DNA of 31,560 nt from positions 1-31,560 of the IMG/VR virus record IMGVR_UViG_3300006802_000320, one strand, 5' to 3'. The position numbers and the translations under genes were made by a program. The stretch is from a virus. The notes beneath the pieces were generated by a model that made no database searches, had not been told where the DNA came from, and was given only the letters and a program-made list of their open reading frames with translations. Of this stretch, positions 9,230 to 15,691 are shown one piece after another; position 1 is the first letter of the stretch; each line of letters begins with the position of its first letter.

Positions 9230-10791
9230 TAGCTAACCCCTGCTCTCGGTTTCCGTTGCCTACCAATCACCTTGTACTGCAGGTGCGTTCGTCGAATCCG
9301 GTATGGCTCGTCTTTAGTATTGTTTGTGAATTTGAGGGAGCTGTGTGGGTCGTATCCCTTTAGGTCGAGATCCTTACTAACCATACGCTTCGTCCCTACA
9401 GCGTCCGTGTCGAGCGTAAACGCATCCATCACACCACCCCCACCGGTCGTCGTCAGTGTTCCTACGTTACCGCCTACGCCCTGTGACTCTTGCTGGACTG
9501 TTAGGGTATAGGCTCCCAGCGCGTCGTAGTAGGTGCGCGCGTAGAGCCAGCGCAGGTCCACGTCACCCCCTAATGGGGCCGGCGACGCCGTCTCAAAGTG
9601 GCTGTCGTAGGCTGCAGACTCGTGGTTGTATGTGACTGCCGGCGCGTGGTCCAGCAGCTTGCCGCCGAAGCTGCCGGCGTGGGGCTTGTCATCAATTATG
9701 GCAGCACAGTTGCGCTCAAACGTCGCGCCAATTCCGTTGAGTGGACCGTACCACGCAAAGCGCGTTTGTCCGCTTGTCTCGTCTGCGTAGCGGTGGCGCA
9801 GCGACATAACCATAATCTCGTTGCAGTTTGTGTTGTCGTTGGGCAACCAAAACCACACCTCGTTTTCGTCGGCATAGTAGATGGCAAAGCTCTGCGAAAG
9901 GCGCGACTTGCTTATATTTGCCCAGTAACCCTCGTCCAGCGCGTATGAGACCTTTTCTACGATCTCGCCACCGGCCCACATGTACACGCCGTCTTCCAAC
10001 ACAAACACCTGCGCGTTACCGGGGATCGTGACAATGGCCCGCCCAGAGATGCTGCCCCCTTGTTGTGGGTTGCGCGGGTCGGTCGTAGTGCGCTGCTGTA
10101 GTTGGTAAGGGATCGTCGCGTTGCCCGTAGGAATCAGCACCGCGATAAAATCTTCGGTATGGATCGCCAATGCGTTTTGTAGGGGCTGTAAGCCCCGCAC
10201 AGGGCTTCCGAGGTTGTAAAAGGATGATGCACCCCACGTCTCAGGATCGCCCGCGTCCGAGTACCACACGCGGTCCTCGTCGGCGTTTGTGTTTGCCATC
10301 CATACGCGGTTGTCGAAGAAAGCTACGTGATCTGCTGTCGTGAACCGGCTGTCTACGTCCAGCACGGCAGCGTTGCCCGTGCCTGACCACTTGATCGGCG
10401 CGTCGACGCCGTTAGTCAGGACCAGCGTGTCAAACGCTCGGACCCACTCAAACGTATTGTCATCCCCAGCGGTTATCGTTACGGAGCCCGTAATATCTGA
10501 CCAGCCGCTGTTGTAGTAATACATGGCAGCGCCGGCTACAATAAACACGCGCTCGGCTCCGGTTGACGGCACGCGAAACTGCCCACACGCCGTGACAGTG
10601 GGCGTGCCTGCTAACGCCGCAGCATTCTCGTAGCTCTTAGTCCCTAAGACCTTTTCAATGCCGGCAGACTGCGTCAGGCGCGTGTTGAGCATGTCCTGCA
10701 GTCCGTTGGGACCGATATCCTCTGGCGGCAGGTCATACCGAACGCCCATCGTCCACGGGCCGTATTTTATCGTATCAGCCGCTATAGGCAT
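9229..10791 (-). CDS. P22 gp10-like tail hub / DNA stabilisation protein
   Basis: A 520-aa beta-rich protein starting at ATG 10791 in a TAATG overlap with the adaptor gene. It opens MPIAADTIKYGPW and carries repeated short beta-propeller-like phrases such as FDTLVLTNG, FFDNRVWMAN, RVWYSDAGDPETW and LQPLQNALAIHTEDFIAVL, characteristic of phage stabilisation proteins (P22 gp10 family). In P22 this protein sits under the gp4 ring, plugs the portal channel and keeps packaged DNA in. The neighbour on its 5' side is the gp4-like adaptor, the same pairing as in P22. No signal peptide or transmembrane segment is seen, and length fits the family. Confidence 0.8.
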   Translation of the reverse strand: MPIAADTIKYGPWTMGVRYDLPPEDIGPNGLQDMLNTRLTQSAGIEKVLGTKSYENAAALAGTPTVTACGQFRVPSTGAERVFIVAGAAMYYYNSGWSDITGSVTITAGDDNTFEWVRAFDTLVLTNGVDAPIKWSGTGNAAVLDVDSRFTTADHVAFFDNRVWMANTNADEDRVWYSDAGDPETWGASSFYNLGSPVRGLQPLQNALAIHTEDFIAVLIPTGNATIPYQLQQRTTTDPRNPQQGGSISGRAIVTIPGNAQVFVLEDGVYMWAGGEIVEKVSYALDEGYWANISKSRLSQSFAIYYADENEVWFWLPNDNTNCNEIMVMSLRHRYADETSGQTRFAWYGPLNGIGATFERNCAAIIDDKPHAGSFGGKLLDHAPAVTYNHESAAYDSHFETASPAPLGGDVDLRWLYARTYYDALGAYTLTVQQESQGVGGNVGTLTTTGGGGVMDAFTLDTDAVGTKRMVSKDLDLKGYDPHSSLKFTNNTKDEPYRIRRTHLQYKVIGRQRKPRAGVS

Positions 10792-11702
10792 TAGCCCGCC
10801 TCAACAACAAGCTGGTTGTCTGTGCGGACCATATAGTCATGGTCTTCGACCTGCGACGGGTAGCGCCTGTTGCCCTGCTGTAGCAGGTTTTGCTTTTTCA
10901 TCAGCGCAACAGCGCGCACCAGCTCGTTGGCTTCGCGCTGCGCGCCTTGCTCGTCGCCTTTTTCCTGCAGCAACAGCTTTGTCGCCCCATACACCAGCGC
11001 CGATTCGCCTATCTGCGGAATGCCGAGCTTTAAGAATGTGTCGCCGTCATTGGATGCCGCCCACGTCGATATTGCCATCTGATACCGCGCACGTATTTCC
11101 TGCCCGGTAGTAGACGGCGTGTAGTAAAACTCGACCTCTGGGTAGCCGGTGGTGGAGTCCGTCCCCCCGACTAAGACCTTATATACGTTACCGGACAGGC
11201 TGCGGTCCTCATCCCAGAGATCGTACTCGTCTGGACCTATGATCTCTATAGGCCATTCGTCCGTGACGTTCATAAATGACCACCACGCGCCCACGTACCC
11301 GTCAACGGGCGTGTATACGCGCGTGTTGGCTGCTGACTGGTAGGTCGCTGTAGTGCTGCTGGAACCTCCCGTAATCGTTTCTGACGCCGTAAAATCGGCA
11401 GACTCGTTGTAGACAAACAGCAACCCGTTCGTCGTGTCGTGCGAGTCCACTACGGCAGTGCTGCTGGACGTGCCGCCTGTCACGGTTTCGCCCACCGTAA
11501 ATACACCCGACGCGCCGGTGATGGTAAACGTCTTTGTCGTGCGGAACGTCACCGTTCGGTTGAGCCACCACCACTTCAACAAGTTGGCGATCTCCACCGC
11601 GTTGATGTTTATGTATCTGCGCGCGCGATTCTTGAACGTAGTGTTGGTCGCTTCAAGCCCTACGCGGTCCAGTACAAGCTCAATGCCTTCTGCTAATGTC
11701 AT
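10791..11702 (-). CDS. Head-to-tail adaptor, P22 gp4-like, with inserted beta repeat
   Basis: A 303-aa protein starting at ATG 11702, directly after the stop of the 74-aa gene. The N-terminal helical part (MTLAEGIELVLDRVGLEA...) and C-terminal helical part (IGESALVYGATKLLLQEKGDEQGAQREANELV, in part) resemble small adaptor proteins that ring the portal base. Between about residues 58 and 126 is an unusual Ser/Thr/Gly-rich segment with two copies of a unit, VGETVTGGTSSSTA and ASETITGGSSSTTA. This looks like a beta domain inserted in the adaptor and makes the protein longer than P22 gp4. Position between capsid genes and the gp10-like hub supports the adaptor call. Confidence 0.7.
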   Translation of the reverse strand: MTLAEGIELVLDRVGLEATNTTFKNRARRYININAVEIANLLKWWWLNRTVTFRTTKTFTITGASGVFTVGETVTGGTSSSTAVVDSHDTTNGLLFVYNESADFTASETITGGSSSTTATYQSAANTRVYTPVDGYVGAWWSFMNVTDEWPIEIIGPDEYDLWDEDRSLSGNVYKVLVGGTDSTTGYPEVEFYYTPSTTGQEIRARYQMAISTWAASNDGDTFLKLGIPQIGESALVYGATKLLLQEKGDEQGAQREANELVRAVALMKKQNLLQQGNRRYPSQVEDHDYMVRTDNQLVVEAG

Positions 11703-11927
11703 TCATATCACGTTTGCCCACGCCCCATTTTCGTAGCACTGGAGCTTGTTGGTTGTCGTGTTGTAGATGATCCATCCGTTGGACGCTGAAAGTGCGTCCC
11801 GCTCTGCTGTGGTCATCTGTGGCGCTGCCAGCACTGTGCCGGCTTCTATTACGTCAAACTGCGCGATGGTCCCAAACGACGTTGCCTGTTTCTGCTGACC
11901 GGCAACGACCGGTGAGCGTCGGTTCAT
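11703..11927 (-). CDS. Small virion-associated protein (74 aa)
   Basis: ATG at 11927 overlaps the preceding stop as TAATG. The C-terminal half, MTTAERDALSASNGWIIYNT, continues into a Trp-ending beta segment (NGAWANV). This phrase is common at the ends of phage structural and tail proteins, where it forms a small beta module. No further function can be assigned. The coupled position between a 209-aa protein and the adaptor suggests a minor head or neck component. Confidence 0.6.
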   Translation of the reverse strand: MNRRSPVVAGQQKQATSFGTIAQFDVIEAGTVLAAPQMTTAERDALSASNGWIIYNTTTNKLQCYENGAWANVI

Positions 11928-12556
11928 TAGAGCGCGCCCACGTCACTCGGCAACGTCTGGTCTGCAGCTATATCAAAGCGCACGTTGCCGTCCATCTTTG
12001 TGCCGGCAGCGTGATGGTCTAACCAGAGCTTGTATTCCTGCGTTTTTACCGGCACGCCCTTGTTGTCCATCATGGCGTGTTCCTTGTTGGACGTCGTTTG
12101 CCCGTCGTCCGCTATATACATTGGCACCCACGACGGGGGCAGCGGCTCCCAGCCGGGCTCGTGCTCCACCTCTACGCCACCATACACGCGCAGAGCTTCC
12201 TCCTGCCGATAATTGCGGCTGTATTCGCCTTTAGGCGCGCCTTTGCCGGCAGTGATACCCAACACTTCTGCGGCGTTTGGCGCGGCTGCGAGGAGGTCTA
12301 CAAGTCGAGATTTGGCGTTCGGGTCGTCTTGCGCTTCAGCTAAGATTTGATCAATGAGACGTCCCGGCTCTGCTGCTTTCTTACGCTTGCGCGCCGGCTT
12401 TACGTCGACCAGCGGCTGTAGGTCTTCTTCGTCTACCGCTTTTGCGTTTGCCGCTTCGACCAACTCTTGTGCTTTCGGATCAGGGTCGCCCTTCTTCAAC
12501 CCTACGGGCTGGCCCATTGAATCAAACCCACTGTCACTGCTTTGCCGCTTTGCCAT
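11927..12556 (-). CDS. Conserved-looking virion-region protein of unknown function (209 aa)
   Basis: Starts MAKRQSSDSG at 12556 and ends in a TAATG overlap with the next gene. The first 75 residues are polar with a Lys/Arg patch (KPARKRKKAAE) and look disordered. The C-terminal half is more ordered, with several Trp and Tyr residues (EPGWEPLPPSWVPMYIADDG). No domain is recognised. It lies between the decoration-like protein and the connector genes, so a head-completion role is possible but unproven. Confidence 0.6.
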   Translation of the reverse strand: MAKRQSSDSGFDSMGQPVGLKKGDPDPKAQELVEAANAKAVDEEDLQPLVDVKPARKRKKAAEPGRLIDQILAEAQDDPNAKSRLVDLLAAAPNAAEVLGITAGKGAPKGEYSRNYRQEEALRVYGGVEVEHEPGWEPLPPSWVPMYIADDGQTTSNKEHAMMDNKGVPVKTQEYKLWLDHHAAGTKMDGNVRFDIAADQTLPSDVGAL

Positions 12557-12589
12557 ATTTTGCTTTCATGTTTTTGTGTCTATAGCAAT

Positions 12590-12618
12590 GCGCGGGGAGC
12601 CGCGATGACCCCCCGCGC
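12590..12618 (-). other. GC-rich hairpin after the decoration gene
   Basis: GCGCGGGG (12590-12597) pairs perfectly with CCCCGCGC (12611-12618). In the minus transcript it lies about eight bases after the stop codon of the decoration-like gene and is followed by no U run. It may be a transcript-stabilising or processing hairpin, or a weak terminator. Confidence 0.6.
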
Positions 12619-12625
12619 GATCACA

Positions 12626-13132
12626 TTAGGAATAGTTGAAGTCTGCTACGTGCGGACGAACAAGATTTACTAATGCCAAACCACTGCTCGGCGTGTCAAG
12701 CGCAGACGCGGTAGTCATGCCGTAAATCAGATCGCCAGCCACTTCAGCGTCGTCGACTGACCCAGCCGTACCTGTCAAGAAGCAGGCTTTGTTGTCTGCA
12801 AGGCTTGCGAGCCCTTTAACAACACCCAACCCTGACACCTGATACCAACCGTACTGGTTTGCAACATTGGCTGACATGCTACAACCAATCATGCCCGTGT
12901 CGTCAGCCGTAGCCAGCGACGTCGTGAATCCGTTGGCGTCGATCAAGGCTGCGCTGCCAACTACAGTTGAAGCAACACCTTTAGCGTAGACGAACTCGCC
13001 CACACCGTAGTCTGTGCTGCCGTCAATATCTTTAGCGGTCACGATGGTCCCCAGCGGGAAATTCTGATACGTGCTGGTTTCATCAATATTCTGACCACCA
13101 CCGATACTTCCGATGATTTTCCAATTTGCCAT
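12626..13132 (-). CDS. Head decoration-like protein (168 aa)
   Basis: Starts MANWKIIGSIGGG at 13132 with an AGAGGG ribosome site, directly downstream of the major capsid gene. The sequence is Gly/Ala/Val-rich and beta-like (YQNFPLGTIVTAKDIDGST, YGVGEFVYAKGVAST), a pattern seen in capsid decoration and DUF2190-type proteins, in which a small beta barrel binds the outer head surface. No signal peptide or enzyme motif is seen. The assignment rests on composition and on position immediately after the capsid gene, so decoration protein is likely but not certain. Confidence 0.6.
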   Translation of the reverse strand: MANWKIIGSIGGGQNIDETSTYQNFPLGTIVTAKDIDGSTDYGVGEFVYAKGVASTVVGSAALIDANGFTTSLATADDTGMIGCSMSANVANQYGWYQVSGLGVVKGLASLADNKACFLTGTAGSVDDAEVAGDLIYGMTTASALDTPSSGLALVNLVRPHVADFNYS

Positions 13133-13149
13133 TCAGCGTATACCCTCTC

Positions 13150-14133
13150 TTAGATTCCAGTGATGTTAGTTGCCACGCCGAGACGACGGCGGTTGTTCGT
13201 AATCTGCTGCACACCGGCGACCATGTAGGACAACTGGGCAAGCTGACCGTTCGACTGCAACGATACAAACGGAGTCTTCTTGAAGTTTGCGTTACGCATG
13301 ACGCGCAACTGATGCGCACGCTTGTCGACAAAGTAGGCGTGGTTAGATGAGATATCTTCGTCAGCTACGACTTTGGCTCCCATGAAGCTCGGGAACTCCT
13401 GCCCCTTCAGCCCGTTAATGGCGCTACCAGAAATCTCCACGTAACCCTGCGACGTCAACGCGACGCGATACGCGCCGGCGATGCTGTAGGTGGTGAAGAT
13501 GGCATCGGTGCGACCGCCCTGCTTGCGCACGGCATCCATGACCGCGTTAAAGCGCGTGATACCGTCGAAGATGTTTGTGGTCGTCTGCGTCAAAAACGTG
13601 GTGGCCGTCGTGTCCTTCTGGTTTTGCCAGTAGGTGCTCGTGGCTGAGTTAATGCCGCCAACGGTGCCTGTGCCTGCGTCTGCAATAAGATCCTGCAGGC
13701 CCAACATAGACTTGCCAGACTGCGCACCACAGGCGTCCTCGTTGATCGTCTTGAGGAGGCTGTTCATGGCATTGTCACCCAGCGCCGAGAGTAGGTCAAA
13801 GACCTGCTCGGGACCGCTGTTTTCCCAGTCCTCAGTGTCCGAAAGGATCACGGGGACGGCGTAGTAACGACGCTTGTAGAAAGCCGACTCAAACGGATCG
13901 CGGGGCGACTTGCTTAGGGGATCATACTTGTCGAACGCTTCAGCAGTGCCGGCGCTGGTTTCAAGAATGACCTGAATTTCCTTACCCCCACCGTCGACCA
14001 TCTGCATACCACGCTTGCGAAGCGCGTCGATGACGTTATAGGGTTCAAAGATGTTCGAAATTACTTCGGGATCAATCGTGCGTCGCGTTGACGACCAGCG
14101 ACTATCCCATGTTTCTGAAGTGGTCTGTGCCAT
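13150..14133 (-). CDS. Major capsid protein
   Basis: A 327-aa protein starting at ATG 14133 with GAGG seven bases upstream. It lies directly after the scaffold candidate and before the decoration-like gene, the usual order. It starts MAQTTSETWDSRWSSTRRTI and contains Phe/Tyr-rich segments such as FESAFYKRRYYAVPVILSDT and a C-terminal part with IFTTYSIAGAYRVALTSQGY and GAKVVADEDIS, phrases typical of HK97-fold capsid subunits. There is no prohead protease gene beside it, and the N-terminus shows no long propeptide, which fits a separate removable scaffold rather than a cleaved delta domain. Confidence 0.8.
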   Translation of the reverse strand: MAQTTSETWDSRWSSTRRTIDPEVISNIFEPYNVIDALRKRGMQMVDGGGKEIQVILETSAGTAEAFDKYDPLSKSPRDPFESAFYKRRYYAVPVILSDTEDWENSGPEQVFDLLSALGDNAMNSLLKTINEDACGAQSGKSMLGLQDLIADAGTGTVGGINSATSTYWQNQKDTTATTFLTQTTTNIFDGITRFNAVMDAVRKQGGRTDAIFTTYSIAGAYRVALTSQGYVEISGSAINGLKGQEFPSFMGAKVVADEDISSNHAYFVDKRAHQLRVMRNANFKKTPFVSLQSNGQLAQLSYMVAGVQQITNNRRRLGVATNITGI

Positions 14134-14154
14134 TCGTATACCTCGTGTTTAACC

Positions 14155-15093
14155 TCACATCGTCTGTCCGATTTCAGCGATTGCTGCCGACTTGCTGATG
14201 GCTCCACCACCACTGTCTCGCACGGTGGCCCCGTTGCCGCGCCCTACTGCCGACTGCTTTGCGACGTTCCGCTGCGCGCGCTGCTCTTGCCGCGCCCTGC
14301 TTGCGTCCTCTGCCTGCCGGCCAGTCCATCTGCTTACCAACTCGCTCAACGTGAAATTCTTGCCCGTGTCAGGATTCTGCACGTCCAACATTCCACGGTT
14401 GTTGGTAATGAACTGTAGCGTCAACGGGTCTGTAAGCGTCTGCTCGCCCAGCAATGACTTTGCTTCTTCAATCTGCTGCAGAAGCTCGCTTTCGCGCTGC
14501 TGTCGCTGCTGTTGCACAAGAGACTGCATGAGTTGTCTGTCCTGATCGTAGTTTTCCAGCCCCATACTTTGCATACGCTGCTGGATCTGCTCTTCGACCA
14601 GTTTATTGACATACTCTATACCAGCTGCTTGTTCCATAAGCGCGCGTTGTTGCTGCGGGTCGTCGACCTGCATCGCGCGTTCACGCAACGTGCCTGCATC
14701 ACCGAGCGCCTCTGCTCCTACATTCTGCGCCGGTTGCTGCTGCCGTTCAGCCTGCCATTTCGCTCGCTCTTCTTCAAAGGCTTTACGCTCGTCTAAGAGA
14801 CGCTGGTTGCCCTGTTGGAAGTAGCGGTCTGCTTCTCGCCTTCCTTTTTCAAACTCAGATAGGTTATCGTTGTTTGTTTGTTGTGTGCCGCTTGTTTCGG
14901 CACGCTGTTGAGTTGAGTCGTCGTTGGTCTGCTCCGTCGCTGGCTCGGGGTCCGATGATGGAGTATCCACCTCAAGCATCCCCAGTCCCATCTCGGGCAT
15001 ACTGTCCCGCGATGAGGTCTCTGCAGATCCTGACGATGGGCCACTATCGGTCTGCCCCGACTCCACTCCAGAGTCCACGGCAATCTCAGACAT
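14155..15093 (-). CDS. Scaffolding protein
   Basis: I place the start at ATG 15093 (MSEIAVDSG, 312 aa) because GGGAG lies six bases upstream. A longer in-frame opening to 15159 would translate a terminator hairpin and is rejected. The N-terminal 80 residues are acidic, Ser/Thr-rich and disordered. The middle is Gln/Glu/Arg-rich coiled coil (ERAKWQAERQQQ, LVQQQRQQRESELLQQIEEA). The C-terminus is basic (SRARQEQRAQRNVAKQ). This acidic to coiled-coil to basic layout is typical of podoviral scaffolds, where the basic tail binds the inner capsid. The gene immediately precedes the capsid gene. Confidence 0.75.
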   Translation of the reverse strand: MSEIAVDSGVESGQTDSGPSSGSAETSSRDSMPEMGLGMLEVDTPSSDPEPATEQTNDDSTQQRAETSGTQQTNNDNLSEFEKGRREADRYFQQGNQRLLDERKAFEEERAKWQAERQQQPAQNVGAEALGDAGTLRERAMQVDDPQQQRALMEQAAGIEYVNKLVEEQIQQRMQSMGLENYDQDRQLMQSLVQQQRQQRESELLQQIEEAKSLLGEQTLTDPLTLQFITNNRGMLDVQNPDTGKNFTLSELVSRWTGRQAEDASRARQEQRAQRNVAKQSAVGRGNGATVRDSGGGAISKSAAIAEIGQTM

Positions 15094-15108
15094 ATTCTGC
15101 TCCCTAAT

Positions 15109-15173
15109 AAAAAACCAGCCGCACAGGGCGTCGTAGGAGTGGTGCGGCACTCCTACCAACCCCGCACGGCTGG
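15109..15173 (-). terminator. Strong intrinsic terminator or attenuator in the scaffold leader
   Basis: On the minus strand, GGCTGG-type arms (15115-15121 with 15167-15173) enclose a perfect 9-bp inner stem (15133-15141 with 15148-15156, loop of six). Six T residues follow (15114-15109). The scaffold ribosome site begins a few bases later and the ATG is at 15093, so the element lies inside the 5' leader of the scaffold/capsid transcript. Confidence 0.75.
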
Positions 15174-15214
15174 TCGTGTCGTGTTACTACTGTGCCGGCG
15201 TAATGCCGGTGTGA

Positions 15215-15691
15215 TTACTCAGTTGGGTCTAAACCGTATCCAGATTCGACATTGCGGCTCAGGTCGCCCGATTGCTGCCGGTCGACACTGTCCCAGTCTA
15301 TACTATTCATAATCTCCTCTTCGCTGTCTGCCGCAAGTACTTTATTTGTAGTCCGTTGCGATTTTGCGCGCTGTTGGGCCTCGTGCGTCTCCAGCTCAAT
15401 CTGGCTGCGAGTCTTCATATCACCCTCTTCCAGCCCCATATTCTTAAGCTTACGCCGGCGATCTGTAGCGTTTTCGTAATACAGCCCCGTTTGCGGATCT
15501 GGGTGGTGTTGATTGTGGCCTTGAGATGACATAAGTCGATTAAACACACCCATTGCCCCAAAATTGATCGTCGACTCCTCGCCGCACTCTGGACACTCGC
15601 GCGCCTTCATGGGCCGACCCGTGTAGTATACGTCCATCTCGGCGTGGCCGAGTCCGCATATATAGTTGTGTGTTGGCATATCCTTACTCAT
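15215..15691 (-). CDS. FmdB-like zinc-ribbon protein (158 aa)
   Basis: ATG at 15691 overlaps the end of the methyltransferase-bearing gene. The N-terminal 40 residues form a probable zinc ribbon: Cys12 with a nearby GH, then CPEC at about residues 33-36 (MPTHNYICGLGHAEMD, ECPECGEES). This arrangement resembles FmdB-type ribbons found in phage head regions. The remaining 110 residues are polar and acidic with His/Gln-rich and Glu-rich stretches and look disordered. Function is unknown; possible roles are DNA or protein binding during assembly. It is the last gene before the terminator-like hairpin that precedes scaffold. Confidence 0.65.
   Translation of the reverse strand: MSKDMPTHNYICGLGHAEMDVYYTGRPMKARECPECGEESTINFGAMGVFNRLMSSQGHNQHHPDPQTGLYYENATDRRRKLKNMGLEEGDMKTRSQIELETHEAQQRAKSQRTTNKVLAADSEEEIMNSIDWDSVDRQQSGDLSRNVESGYGLDPTE

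Noticed and set aside
15094-15159. N-terminal extension of the scaffold gene (MVGVPHHSYD...)
   Set aside because: It would translate the terminator hairpin and T run, starts without a ribosome site, and a well-placed GGGAG precedes ATG 15093.
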